Below are positions 25,050 through 37,822 of a stretch of DNA of 64,000 nt, in pieces. Source of the stretch: Polytrichum commune. Its lineage: Eukaryota > Streptophyta > Polytrichopsida > Polytrichales > Polytrichaceae. The DNA is taken from contig OX485806.1 of the NCBI GenBank assembly GCA_950295325.1, positions 35,900,001 through 35,964,000 on the forward strand, given 5' to 3'. Every line of letters starts with the position of its first letter. The stretch's first letter is position 1. The notes beneath the pieces were generated by a model. That model did not search any database. It saw only the letters and a program-made list of their open reading frames with translations, and had not been told where the DNA came from. The translations under genes and the position numbers were made by a program.

Positions 25050-25069
25050 CCTTGCAGAGACAAAAAAAC

Positions 25070-25195
25070 TCTTGTCAATCAACGTATGAAAAGGGCCAGA
25101 ATCTTTGCCAAACTTGTGAGTCTAACCATGAATGCTCTTCAATTGACCTATGAAAAGAGCCAGAATCTTTGCCAATCTGCGAGTCTTAAGAAATG
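25070..25195. repeat. Short tandem duplication, about 65 bp
   Basis: The words ATGAAAAGGGCCAGAATC and TTTGCCAA occur at about 25086 and, with one change, at about 25151. The array lies directly beside the hAT-type MITE. Confidence 0.55.
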
Positions 25196-25439
25196 TTGTG
25201 ATGCTTAAGCTCCTACCTAAGTCAAAGCATCACCACATTTCATAAAACCAGCCTCGCCACCTCTACACACTGAAGTAGGATATTAAACACACCATTATCT
25301 TAGTGCAAGTCTCAAGATGATTGATAAATCCAAATCCTGGCAGTAGCCATTTTCTTCATAATTGTCGGAGCTCATATGAACATCTTGTTCATTATCAAAA
25401 ATGAATATTAGCAAGCTCATTAAATGGTCATTAAAGACA

Positions 25440-25610
25440 AGGAATAATTTCTACTTGATCAGTACTTTTCTGAATATTACAAACTGTCTGCAATTCATGA
25501 TTGTACAGATGCGAAAAGACCAGGCTTTCTGGGAGCTAATCTCCAAATCCTGGTGATGCTCAAACATATGTGCAAAGAGAGGTGCAAAAAGATGAAAGGC
25601 TAAGGTGAGT
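25440..25610 (-). pseudogene. Duplicated copy of the end of the patatin-like gene's last exon
   Basis: About 160 bases here match 25680-25860, the end of the lipase gene. On the minus strand the copy encodes LFAHMFEHHQDLEISSQKAW against LFAHMFEHHQDLEFSSKKAR in the gene. It lies downstream of the gene's stop codon. It could be a dead partial duplication or an alternative last exon with a different carboxyl end; a possible acceptor (TTAG) lies near 25600. Confidence 0.6.
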
Positions 25611-25773
25611 CACCCTTGAGATTGGGTGCTTGAATTTACTATAAACAGTGAACAATGTAAATCTTCTATTGCAGATTAAGTTGAAGTGCAAGGAATCATT
25701 TCTACTTTCAATGCTTTTCTCAATACAAACAAAGTGTTTGCAGCTTTAAAAAAATCATATTGTACAATTGAGG

Positions 25774-28700
25774 TCAGAATCGAAATGACCGCGCTTTCTT
25801 GGAGCTAAACTCTAAATCCTGGTGATGCTCGAACATGTGTGCAAAGAGAGGGGACACCATTTGCCCTTGCGGGCCGAGGCCCTCTTGCTTGTATGCCGGC
25901 AAAGCATGGTCAGAGAACGATGGGTCTTTCGGGGGATCTTCTCGCAGTTTTTTCTGAAGTATGAGTTGGTCCGCAAACCATGACAAACGCTCATCGAAGG
26001 TCTCCTCGAGAGTTATTCTATCACCATGCTCATTCCGGATAACCGCTTTGCGTTGCAATAACTCGTCCGTGCATGTAATTAGGTCTTTAATATTTTGTTG
26101 CGTAGCGCAGTCCATGATGGCCGTCTTGTTCGGAAGGCCTGAAAGCTGTCAAAAAAAAGTTGAAGTATTCCACAGGGTGTGTAAGTAAGGTAGACATGTC
26201 TTTTTCAAACACCACGCTTATTCAAACAACTACTTTTGGGTATCAGGTAGATGGATCTCTAATGGTTACTTTTGTCTGACTAGCCCACTTCTCCTAGGAT
26301 ATGAAATACACAAGTAGTAGGAGATAGTTAGCAAGTCCAAATGGAGGCCATAGCCACGTTCCTCATAATTTATGGAGCTCATATGGATATCTTATTCATT
26401 ACCAAACTGAAAATTCTCGTGCTCAATAAGTGGTCATTTAGGTTCCCCCACTTATGTTGACTATTGAACCTAGAATAGTTATTATATTTTGAGCATGTAG
26501 TCCAATCTCTTTTAAACACGTCTTTTTGGTCTCCATTCTTGGAGCTACACCTAACCACATACCACTCAAATAAAGGAGTCCAATTAAAATAAGTAATTGA
26601 ATTAGGTATGTCTACCTTAAAATGCTTTGCCATTCTCCTATAACAAACCCTTCTAGTATTATTCTAAGGATCAATACGATGGCACATTGGTCTGTATAGC
26701 CAAAAATCCATGCTATTCAACCACCCAACACTACCCACTTTGTGCACAGCTATATAACCATTTCAGAAGGCCGCATATCTGCTCTTTGGAAATTCATTGC
26801 ACATTGACATTTTATCACCTTGTTCTCACCCTTCTGGCATTAGACTCGTACAAGATCTGCTTAATCGATTGCATGTTTGTCCAGATTTTATTGCATATCA
26901 GACAAGGCCTGACCTCCTGAAAGTAACCATAGTAGACTTGTCTACCTCAGGTCACCTATGGGTACAACTCCACATTCACATGTTGAGGCCAAGATTTACA
27001 ACGGCCACAACCAAAGGAAAGTTCCCCAAACCAACAGAACCCCAGGTGGGTCTTAAGAGATATGAACCACTTAAGATAAAGAGTCTTTTCAAGGTGGCTA
27101 TGAAGGAATGCTCATATTTATGGGATATGTTGTATATTTGATGACCATCCTTGGACTGTACCTTAGGTCATTCTCAAAGCAAATTCAGAAGACCCTAAAT
27201 GTTTCAAATATTATTATAACTTTTACTTTGAAACATTAAATTGGACCCTATCTCTTATCACACATTGCTTAACATATGCGGAGAGTGACACCCCCCCCCC
27301 ACCCCCCCCTCCTTCTCCACCCACCAGAACACCCAAAAATGAAATTCGTACTAGTCCAAAATTGGCAGATTGGTGGTAGCACCAACACAAGAGAGATTGA
27401 ATGGTGGTGAATTCAATAGATGAAGGTTATGGTTTGCACCTGAATGCGGAGATAATTTTCAGCACAATTATGACCGGCATAGGCAGCAGCCAGCTGATAA
27501 TCTACAGTATCTGCAAGATCAGGTGCAAAACTTGTTACCCCCATGCTTTTCAATTCTTTACAACATTTACACCCTCAATGTAGATCATTTCCAAATTGAT
27601 GATTGAGTTTCAGGTTTCTAAAGGAAAATAGTGATCTCAGTTGGAGTGTAACTACCAGCAGTGCCGTCCATCATGATGTTCATGAGAGGTCGCACCCAGC
27701 CCGTCATTCCCCATTTTTTTGCCTTTGAGAGTTCGTGCCTTTCGTCTAATTGTCCAGCCCCTAATGACAATACCTGCCTCACAAGGAAATTACATACATA
27801 AACCTCACAATCTTCAACTAGTTGCTGCCAGATTCTGGAGTATTCAGTCAGTTGAAGATATTACTGGTAATGAATCAAATCCCCAAGTTGATTGCTATAG
27901 ACTTAGTAAAGCAGATGATCAAAAGCAATGTCAATGATCAAGTCACTGTATTCTCGATTGACACTGTTTTATTTTGTTCTCGATCATCCAATTCATATTC
28001 ACCCAATTCATATAATCACAAAATCAATATTAGCAATATATATCAAATATACGACACCAGAGATTTCGAGCCTTTGTGGGCTCAACACTATTATAGCTAC
28101 AGGATTGGAATTTGCAAAGTGCCAAAATTAAGTACAGACCGAGAGTGCATACCAGAATGTCTCTTAAACTTGTAGCATAAGGGAAGTCGTCAGCGTTACT
28201 CAATCCATGCGTTGTCGCTACCAATGCCTGAACCATCAAGCTCAACAGATTTGGTCAATAACAAGATTTTTGCACCAGATTATTGGGCATCTGCCACAAT
28301 GTTTTGATTGGACCAAATTTTGCTGCTGCACTAAAATCACGAGACATTTCAGACCATGGTGGTGCATGGTACCACTTATTGTTGGCAGGTACAATGACAT
28401 CACCTACAGTATCATTATTCCAGTACTCTTGCTAAAACACAACAAGGTAGAGGGGTCCTAAATGGTTACTTTTTTGCGACTAGCCCACTTCTCCTAGGAT
28501 ACGAAACATGTGATTAATATGAAATGGCTAGCAAAATCCAATCAAGGCCATAGCCACTTCCTCAGAATATTTAGATCTCATATAATATCTTATTCATTAT
28601 TAAAGTGAAGATTCTCGTGCTCATTAAATGGTCATATACGTCCCCCATATTATGTTGATTGTTGAGCCTAAAATGATTATCGTATTTTGAATGCGTAGTC

Positions 28701-31700
28701 AAGTCTCTTTTAAACATGTCTTTTTAGTATCCGTTCTTGGAGTCACACTAACCACATACCACTCAAATATATGTCTGATTGAGATAAGTAACCAATTTAA
28801 GCAAGTGTTTAACTTAATATACAGTCTCAAATTGTTGGCCTTTTTTCTATCTCATTTTACAAGAAAAGCAATTGGAAAAATAGGTGAAGTATTAGCCTTG
28901 TATTCGAGTCCTGGCTCTTTCTGTGATGAATCACCAGTGCCAATAGAGTCTTTTGTATGTGATTTGATTGGCATACTGGCAAATGTATTGTGCTATTTCT
29001 GGATGTTGTCCTTGTTATACAATATCGGTGTGGTTGAATTGGGTGCATGATGATATTTTTTCTTTTTTTCTTCCAAAAAACTCCAAGCTGAACTTCAAGA
29101 TGTCATCAGTGGATCAAGAAGCAGTCTGAATTTGGAATGAGCCATGGTAAACTCACCGGATTGTTTTGAATGGCACCTCCATCGATCATCGTACCCTGAA
29201 ACTTTCCATCCACAGATGTCACAAATGCAGGCGGGAAGTAGGTGGGTGCTGCAGCTGTTGCACGACATACCTCCCACAGACTGCAAAGAACATCAATAAA
29301 CTGTGAGAATCTATACCTTAAGAAAGAATGAAAGAAAGAAAGACAACTCCAATGTTGCCATCATTGTGATTTATGGTGTTGCTTCATTTTCGAGTTGGTT
29401 TAAGTCTATATGTAATCCCGGATCATAGGTGCACCAAAAATCAAGTGCTAGGAAGGTCACCCATCCATGGCTAAGGCGGCTTGATTAACCTCAGAGTTCC
29501 TATGGGTTTAGGCCATCCTGGAATCTATACCTTAAACCTTAAGGTATGTGGGTATTATTTGGTTACTTTTCTTAATTGGACACTTAAATTTGATTGTTGT
29601 GTGGTTAGGTGAGGATCAAAGACCAAACGCCATAAACACACATGTATAAAAGAGATTGGACTACATCTTCAAATTTTATTCAGTACTCCACACTCAATAG
29701 TGAACACAATTGGGAGGACCTATGTATCCAGGTAATGCGCTTCCAATAACCACAACTAAATTAGGGAAGGCCCATTACAATCCAATTTTTCCTGATACTT
29801 CATTGTAGATTTGCTAATGCAACGTAAGTTTCTTCATGTGAATCCAATCGTCAGAAGTTGGAGAACATGAAAAACAAACCAAATAACACCCACATACTTT
29901 AATTGGTCGTGTTTCATAGGCATAAATAGAATGATAATTACCTGAAGTTGCGACTGTCGCCATGTTCCGCAGCCTGCCGGACAAAGAAAAAGGGCGTAGC
30001 TCTTGAAATGTCGAAGGAGGTGACGAGAAGTGGTTTCAAGGTATCGAGCAACGTGAGTACTTTGCCGTTCTTCCGAACCGTATATTCTTTCAACAAATTC
30101 TCGAACCTCCGGGGCGAGTACTTGGGTCGATAGAATTGGCGCACGGAGCCGTGGAATGGATCGTACCACCGTGGCCGGAAAATGTACTCGCCGTGCTTCG
30201 AGTAGAATTCGCAGCAGCCCTTTGCGGTGAAGAGCGGGCGGCCTTGTTCGTCGGGCGTCACGAGCATTGTGGAAAGAATTGCTCCCGTGCTCGACCCTGC
30301 GAACAAGTCGAAGTAGTCGCTCAGGTGCACTTGTTCGTCTTTGTTGCCTTCTTTCTCCTGTTCACAACAAAAAGGTGGCCCTAAAATTAAATATCAACTA
30401 AACGTGGAAGCCTTGTTCTTCAATATGTGGTCTTCGATGTGCGCATATTCCTTGGGACAACACATGATTGTTTGAATCTAAATTGTTGGATGCATCCGAC
30501 AATCTATCAAGGCCGTCAATGCAGTGTTTCTTGTATAAACTACTAGCTGGATGTCTTTTATTTTCCTTGAAAAACATAGTCATGATCTTGGAACTTACTC
30601 AGGGTTCAATGAACACATTGTACATTAGGGCAAGTGAAGACAGAAAGAAGTGCACGAGGTGGAATGAAGGAAGATTTTACTTGGTTTTGTTAGACTACAT
30701 GTAGTCATCTTTGCAATGATGTCACAAAATCACTTCTTATAAATTCATATGGGATATTGTTAAGGTGGTCCACTGTTGGAAGTAGAGGTGAGAAATTAAG
30801 CAGAAACTGCACGAACACTTGAATGCACTGAGGCAGCAAGCAAGCTATCCTGAAAGCAACAACAAAAAGGCTGTAAAAGATTTGTAAGAAGCTTTCGAGA
30901 CGAGTAAGAATTCAGAAGTCCTTCACTTCAATATGTGTAGAACATACTAGACCTTTAATATACACAATGTATATGAGGGCGAGGGAAGATCTAAGAAATT
31001 CATGAGGTAGGAAGCAAGGTACAGAAGAATCGAGATTTACAAGGAAGGAGAGAAAAGGAGGACAGATAAGCAGGAGAAAGGGAAAGTAGATTTTGTTTAA
31101 TTTTGTTAGAAAATACAGTCATCTTTCAAATGATATGTTACCTCTCCAGAAATCTCTGCCTCTTAATTTTTTAGGAAATTCTTGAGAGGAGGTCTACTAT
31201 TAAAGTAGAGATGAGAAATTAAGAAAAAACTGCACACCCACTTGAATGCTCTGAGCACCAAATGTCTCGAAAGCAACACCAAATGGTTGTAGAAGATTTG
31301 TAAGAGAATTTCAAGACGAGTACATATTCTAAAGAGAATTTTGAGTGCCTGTAAGCATAACATTCTTAAAGTAGCTTATTATGGTTCCAATGCAAGTGAA
31401 ATGTCTCTTAGGTAATCCAGATATGTTTCCACTGGGGAAGCACCTCTTCACTTGAATCTTAGTGTATGGAAGACTCGGGCTTTAGTCCGAAGATAGGCAA
31501 CAATGAAGTGTCGAGTAATGAGAGCTAGCCACTTGACTATCCTAGGCACTCATGGATATACTCAAGGACCTTGATTCCTGATGACTAATTCTTGAAGCTA
31601 GAATAGATAGAGAACGGAACACATGCTTAAAGAATGCTATGTATAAATTTCAGAACCAGGGAAATTTTGTAAGAGAAGTTTGTAAGAGAACTTCGAGAGT

Positions 31701-33685
31701 ACCTGTAAGAGAATTTCACTGGAAGTTGATATTGAATGGATGAGAGAGGGAGGGAAGGTAGATTATGCTTGGTTTTGATTACACTAGAAATTAGATTTAG
31801 TGTGGCCCACGATATTCGTCATTGACTCACATTAATTGACTGTCTTGCAATCACTGGGCGGCATATGAGAGGGTGTCAAATGACACTCGGTACTCCACCT
31901 CGAAGTCATGAAGACCACTCTAATTAACATGGCACACCAGTTTTGATGCCACATTAAATCAGATGTTAGTCTACAACAGAATGTTATCAGAGGATTTTGA
32001 GACGAGTGCGGATTTGCAACAGAATCTTGTAAAACAAGATGTCACAAAATTTGTAAGAGAATCTTGTGTATGATACCTGTATGAGAATTTCGAGACGAGT
32101 GAGTATTCGAGCAGCGATCAATCCTCGCATGCCACCACCATCCAAGCTCAAGATACACAACTTTCGTTTACCCGCAGGGCCACCTTCCCCAATGGGGAGA
32201 TCCAACAAATCACTATCCCAACCTTGCAACCCCGACTTCCCTCCTCCGATGGGTCCACGTTGAATCTGTGCATTTGCATCTGCTTCCATTGGCCGAGACG
32301 GGTAACTGTCCAAAAATGACCGAATCCCTGCCATCGTAACACTCGACATCCGCCCCAACCCCCCATCAAGATCCCTATTGGTTTCTCCCATTGTTCTCTG
32401 GCCACCAAGATGATGGAAGTCGTTGTGAAATTCTTTATTTTCTTCAATTGAGACTGCGTGGTACAGTCTCTTGGGAGGTGGTCCACTGTCTCTTCTCATT
32501 TGTGGGAACCTCGTGTGCGGTGCACCAATTCCAGTTGATTCTGCAATTTCAACCCAAAAACACAATTTTTTATGTTTCAATGTTAGTAAAATGCACAGAA
32601 ACCACTGAAGAAGGTAGTCAACCTGCACTTTGAGAGGTTTAAAGTAGGGTTTTCCAAAAATAGTCTCAAGAAGAAGAAGAAGAAGAAGAAGAAAATGGAG
32701 TAATATGCCATTCTTGACACTTGAATGCTCCCTACTCAACCATTGTCGACGTTGATCAGTATTTCCTGCAACACTATACATCCAAATTGACGACGAGGAT
32801 TTAGATAGTTGGTTAAAATTTACAGGTGACGAGGTCTTGTGTCGATTGTAGAAGAGCTTGTTTGAGCTTCACTGCAAGGTCCTGAGAAAGAGGACACACC
32901 TGTCATCGTACATGTTTAGCTTCAACTTTAGAAATTATCAACCCAAAATCTCAAATTTGCTCCAGTTTTACTAAATCCACAGAACTACTCCAGGGATAGT
33001 CAACCTCCACATGAGAGATAGGGTTTTGTCCCACAAATGGTGTCATAGAAACCAAATGCCAGAGTTGGAAATAACCTTCACACGACATCGACAGTGCAAT
33101 TTGTAGTATGGATTGGAAAGTCCAAATTTTGCAAGAAATGCTTGAGGGACTTCACCCAAACCACCGCTATGATCTGCACTAGGGATACCATCTGAGAAAT
33201 ACCCCTGGTGCATAACACTACGTCCAACAAGCCTTGACAATTTGACCTTTCTTGAATGAATCAGCATTTTCTTCAAGAACACTACATTTTGAAAACTTCA
33301 TTTAGCTTCAACTTCAGAGAATACAGAATTTTTGGTTCTTGTTCTTGAAATTTCAACAGCCCTTACAGGCACTAAGGGGTTCCACCAGCAACCCTCACAC
33401 ACGTAATAGATAAGCCTCCGGACATCACCGGAATCAAATGAAACAAAAGAATCCCAATGGCATGGTATCTGTGGGTTAAACCTCGAATCATGACAACATG
33501 ATAAGACTGTTTCGGCGATTCCATCAGCATGGCGGCGGTAGAAATCTTGCTCACAGAAATGGCAGAAAACCTTATAACTTACCTAATTTCAATTCTGATT
33601 TCAATTCTTGAGGGGTTTCGAACCGCACGGCATCATACTTCACGGGCACCGTGGGTGGCGTCCTCACACCACCACCTTCCTCCAT
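25774..33685 (-). CDS. Patatin-like phospholipase, 8 exons, 580 aa
   Basis: Minus-strand exons 33685-33583, 32540-32077, 30357-29942, 29280-29157, 28227-28153, 27773-27656, 27510-27440 and 26145-25774 join in phase to 581 codons. Patatin lipases release fatty acids from membrane glycerolipids with a Ser-Asp dyad. All three motifs are present: oxyanion loop DGGGMRG (168-174), nucleophile elbow GSSTG (210-214, Ser212) and MIDGG (359-363, Asp361). Further family stretches are AAPTYFPPAF (338-347), LSLGAGQ (396-402) and DTVDYQLAAAYAG (434-446). Residues 1-160 are a polar extension without a clear signal peptide. Start choice: this ATG opens an exon whose one-base overhang matches the next exon. 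The introns hold MITEs and copies of an exon end. The reading frame is intact, so I expect a working enzyme; the exact lipid substrate is not visible. Confidence 0.93.
26243..26619. mobile_element. MITE family M2, copy 1, at the gene's 3' side
   Basis: It matches 28444-28810 and 58945-59318 over about 370 bases. Shared words include CTAGCCCACTTCTCCTAGGA, GGAGCTCATATG, TCTCGTGCTCA, TATATTTTGAGCA and ACCACATACCACTCAA. The right end TCTACCTTA mirrors the left AGGTAGA, giving short inverted ends. It lies in the intron between the last two exons of the lipase gene. A weaker, partial copy lies at about 25335-25440. Confidence 0.65.
28444..28810. mobile_element. MITE family M2, copy 2, in a lipase intron
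   Basis: Same family and orientation as 26243-26619. The left end AAGGTAG is kept; the right inverted end has decayed. It lies in the intron between lipase exons four and five (29157 to 28227). Confidence 0.6.
30872..32110 (-). repeat. Repeated copies of an exon end inside the lipase's second intron
   Basis: Exon two ends on the minus strand with codons for TRLEILIQ. The intron after it contains at least four degenerate copies of the same 25-35 bases (around 30872-30912, 31283-31325, 31666-31740 and 31990-32060). One of them encodes ICTRLEILLQ. Several copies keep a CTTACA or CTTACAG word where the true donor has ATACAG/GTAT. Local tandem duplication of the junction is the simplest reading. 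The copies might offer alternative donors. Confidence 0.6.
32667..32694. repeat. AAG microsatellite
   Basis: A pure GAA/AAG run of nine to ten units lies in the lipase's first intron. Similar triplet runs occur at 1681, 3452 and 9000. Confidence 0.85.
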
Positions 33686-34489
33686 GTCCAAATCTCAAAT
33701 TCCTCCAACTCTCTCCTCCCAATCTCAAAGCTCTCACCTCACCTCACCTCACCATAGCCACTCTTCCTCCGTCACCTTCTTCGACTAGTACTCCCAACAA
33801 GGGGGAACTTCACACATGCTAACCTTTCCCTTATCATGGCCATCATCATGGAACCACATGTATGACCCAAGAAACCTGGACCCAAAAACAAAAATAAATC
33901 TACAAGGAGAGCAAGAAGCAAAAAAGGAAGAAATGTTCTACTACCTCATAATGGAATTAATAAAACCAAAAAAAAAAAAAAAAAAAAATCCCAGGCTACG
34001 GTTGAGTCAAGAAACAAATCTGCTTTTGTCGTTGTCCTAACCCAAGGTCATCAGAGCATGTGTGTATCACAGGAACCTGAACGCAACCAGATTGTTCTAC
34101 TTACAAGAAAAATCCGCAAGGAGAGAGGAAAAGGAAAGAAAGAAAGAAAGAAATCTACTACCTCATATTGGAACCCCTCAAAAAATGAATCCAGGCTACG
34201 GTTGAGTCGAGAACCAAATCTGCTCTCCTGATAGCCTAACCCACAACTGAACTTAAACTTCCTTCCAGCTTCTACTGTCCTGCTCACAGGGATGAATCTC
34301 CTTAAAACTGGAGATTCTATCCCTGGATCTCAATGAAAACAGTAGAAAATTATGTCAAGAATCAAAGGAACTAAGTCGGATTCATCAACATCCTCAGAGG
34401 ATATGCTGGAAGCTCAAAAAGACCACTTGAACTCAAAAAGTCTGCCAATCTGGTCTCCAAAGATTGAAAGCTATGAAGAAGCCGTACCT

Positions 34490-34650
34490 GACACGAGATT
34501 TAGAAGAAAGATTTTAAGTAAAGTGATCACCGAATGGTTGAAAATGTGATGAGCTAATTCAGACACAAAATTGAGAGGGAATGCGACGAGAGAGTGTGGT
34601 GGATGCGACAGACTATTCCCTTTGACTGGCCCACACGAGATCCCCGCCGT
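34490..34650 (-). promoter_or_regulatory. Possible leader exon and promoter side of the lipase gene
   Basis: On the minus strand a CT-rich stretch is followed by TCGTGTCAG/GTACGG, a good splice donor at about 34493. It lies 0.8 kb upstream of the start codon at 33685 and could be an untranslated first exon. No clear TATA box was found, so the assignment is tentative. Confidence 0.3.
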
Positions 34651-34952
34651 CGGTGGTAACATCGGACGGCGGGGAGATGACGGCTAGTAATCCCTTCCCA
34701 GGTTTAAGGGCGCTTTTCGAAGGAACTGGGTTCTATGACACGTGGTCTTCTGTGCGGTCGCCAAGTGGTACAGGTGGATCTCGGGTAGGGTCATTTGCCA
34801 CGGTGTCAATTCTTAGCTGGATTCGGAGGGCTGATGCCATTGCAGTTACAGTTTGTGAAGTCCTTTTCTCACACACAAATTGTGGCCCTTGGGTTCTCAA
34901 GGTGGGTTTAATTGCGCTTGGGTCCAAGACAAAAGAAAACCCAGTTCCTTTA

Positions 34953-35699
34953 GGGCATGTTTACATCAAAGGCATTAATTAGGCCATGGCTCTTTAATGA
35001 CCATGATGCCCCGCTTTTTGGATGAGAGAATAGAAAAGTCCGTGGACCCTTTGGAGATCACTACCCTTTAGTGTAAACCCAAATGGAATCGTAAAAAAAA
35101 GACCTCTCAATATTTTGATTAAACATGAAAATGCATCATGAAGGAGAGAAGAAAGAAAGTGTTCATCGCTTTCTTTATGTACCGGTGGTTCACATATGTT
35201 AATCCAACGAGTTATGAGTATTCAGGCTTTATTTATAATGTATGAATTAGAAAAATGAGCTTTGTTTGCTATATAGAAGAAAATTTACTTCATAATAGTA
35301 GGAAAAAAGAAAAAAAATCTACTGCTACTACTACTATTGCACAATAGTTACACATAAAGGAGCATTCTACACTAGCTCCAACAATCACATTATGAATTAA
35401 ACATGAATAGTATTTTTAACAAGTTCTCATGGGTTGTTCCCTTGGGGCCGCCGCACATTCCACTCGGCCTAGTACATTCAAAAGTTGTCCCGAAAAATTC
35501 CCTATAATCCTAGCCAAGATAATTTATACTTTGTCATGTGGGATTCCATGTAGATATTTCATCCACTGAAATGGTTATGGGTTGTAGTCCAAAGTCACCC
35601 TCATGTAAACCCAAAGCAAGGACTCATGGCACTCTCAACCAATGAGAATTCAAGGATTCTCAAGAGCCATGGCCTAATGATGTTTGTGTAAACATGTTT
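34953..35699. mobile_element. PIF/Harbinger-like MITE, 747 bp, TTA target duplication
   Basis: The left end GGGCATGTTTACA and the complement of the right end AAACATGTTTACA begin an inverted repeat of about 45 bases that includes TTAGGCCATGGCTCTT. TTA lies outside both ends (34950-34952 and 35700-35702). No coding frame is present. Confidence 0.6.
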
Positions 35700-35705
35700 T
35701 TATTG

Positions 35706-36250
35706 GTTGAGAGCAAACTTTTGGACCCGAGGAGGTTAAACTAGGGGTGCATTAAGTTAGGGTGGGTTTACATTGATGTTAGACCTGTATATAGGTGAAT
35801 GCATGGGTGTCAATAATCAACATCAATGTTGGTATCAATAATGGTATCAAAGAATATATCATGGGTATTAAAATTGTAATTCCAATAAAGTATTGGCATT
35901 TGGTGCCTATGTCAATGTAAAAGAATCTATGTTTGCATGAGTCATTATTTGGGTCAATACTATTCTAAACCATATTGACATTAGGATAGTTTTTCTTAGA
36001 AATGAAAAGTCTTGCATGGCATATAGACCTAAATGGTATTAACAACACAAATATGGTCAAATACACATACCCTAATTGCATTAAAAAAATGTGAAGCCCT
36101 CATTATAGATACTTGAATGGTTTCCAAGAAAGACAATACTAGTTCATCGTTGGTGGACACTTGGTCCAGGAACATAGAAACTTCAAAATTGAGCAATTCT
36201 ATTGGTCAAGAGCAAACAAATTGGACCCTAGGAGGGTACACTAGGGTTGG
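35706..36250. repeat. Direct repeat pair, about 45 bp, 500 bp apart
   Basis: TATTGGTTGAGAGCAAAC with the following GGACCC and CTAGGG words at 35700-35750 recurs at about 36201-36250. The interval is AT-rich and shows no gene. It may be an element flanked by duplicated sequence. Confidence 0.4.
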
Positions 36251-36990
36251 GTCCATGGTATGGAAAATCTAAGTGGCGCTAATTTGGCATCACATTCCCA
36301 CCAAATAGTCCTCCTAGTATAAGAAACCAATCTTCAAGCTTGGACCTAAAACTAGTGAATTTGAGGATGGGTTTGCATTAGGGTCCGGGTCCAAGATACT
36401 CAAGAACCGGGGCCCAAGACACCCCTTAACCTCCAAGTGTCTAAGAGGCCCAATCAGGGCCTTTTTATGGGGAAAAATATATTTGAGCCACAAATTTTCA
36501 TTTTTAGTCAATTATGTTAGACAAGACCTTATCTAAAATTAACTCCTTCTAGTGCAATTATCAAATTGGATGACTACTTTAATGTTATTGAACAAAATTT
36601 GAGCTAAGTTTACAAAGCTTGGGTGCCCTTGTAAGCAAATACATACTTATTATCAATGAACTATCATTGATGTTATCATGAGTATATATGTTTTTATCTT
36701 GGACATAAGATGTTGTGCATATTTGTGTTGGGGGGGGGGGGGCACGAGAATCTTCACTTTGATAATTAACAAGGTATTTGTATGAGCACCAGAAATTATG
36801 AGGCAAATGACTATGAACACGATTTGGATTTGTTGATCATCTTGCATTAATTGCACCTAGTAGTGACAAGCTACTAGGGTGAAGTGGCCTAGTGCACCAA
36901 CCACAACCCGACTTATTGTACTATTAAAAATCACCTAAAATTTCCTCATGGTTTCTTGAGACATGCCTTGGGGTCACTAGCCAAAATCGT

Positions 36991-37552
36991 AGGAACAACG
37001 TGCGATAAAAAATAAGGTCTAATATATTCATTGTAGATAAATTTTACAAAAAGGTACATATAATATAGGGGGTTTTAAAATAATGAAACATGTTTACATG
37101 TAAAATACCATCACATAAAATGGCCTCTTTTATCTAATCAGTACATGTAAAATAGCATGTAAACAACTAGTAGGGGTAGTGGGTCTAGATGTAATTTTAT
37201 GTTGAAAAAGCTTGGATGGATGACTTTGTAGGCTAGTTGGCTTGAACGTTATTGAATCAACGTATCTAATGTGGAGTTAATGTTCTCTACCGACATGCCA
37301 TGAGGGAAAATTTCAGCGCGTTGTTCGAATTGCAATCTTCTTTCCAATTTTCTTTGGCAGTATAAGTAAAATAAAGTATTTTTAAATGATTCCCCAATTT
37401 TTTTTATAATTACTGATAAGGTGTAATAAAATACAAGCATTTACCTTTATTTTGAAAAATACCATACCTTATAATCTTTTTTGCAAGGTAAATAGCCCCC
37501 CGATTAATAAGTCTTGAGCACACGTTTATGCATTAATATAAGAGGGAGTGAC
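36991..37552 (+). repeat. Dispersed repeat, copy 2 (copy 1 at 21436-22026)
   Basis: Same family and orientation as 21436-22026, ending at GAGGGAGTGACC and a poly-C run. The two copies differ by scattered substitutions and small deletions. Confidence 0.7.
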
Positions 37553-37822
37553 CCCCCCCCCCCTGAGAGACATATACAATGTAACTTAACCCTTAAATGT
37601 CCAAGAGGCCCATATTGGACCTCTCCATGCACACAAATGTGTAAATAATGACCATGTATTAAATTAATTTATTCGTCAAATCATTTGGATGCCTTAATGT
37701 TATTAAAAAACTTTAGTCCAAATACGCAACCTAGGCGCCTTTGGATGCAAATACACACATTATGTTATGATCACCAATATCAAATATATAGAGTATATTT
37801 TGTTTTCTCCTTGACATAAGAC

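Noticed and set aside
30136-30384. Plus-strand frame across the lipase exon
   Set aside because: It is the shadow of the minus-strand exon that carries the GSSTG motif.
33529-33822. Plus-strand 97-codon frame beginning MAAVEILL
   Set aside because: It covers the lipase's first coding exon in antisense; the splice phase supports the minus strand.
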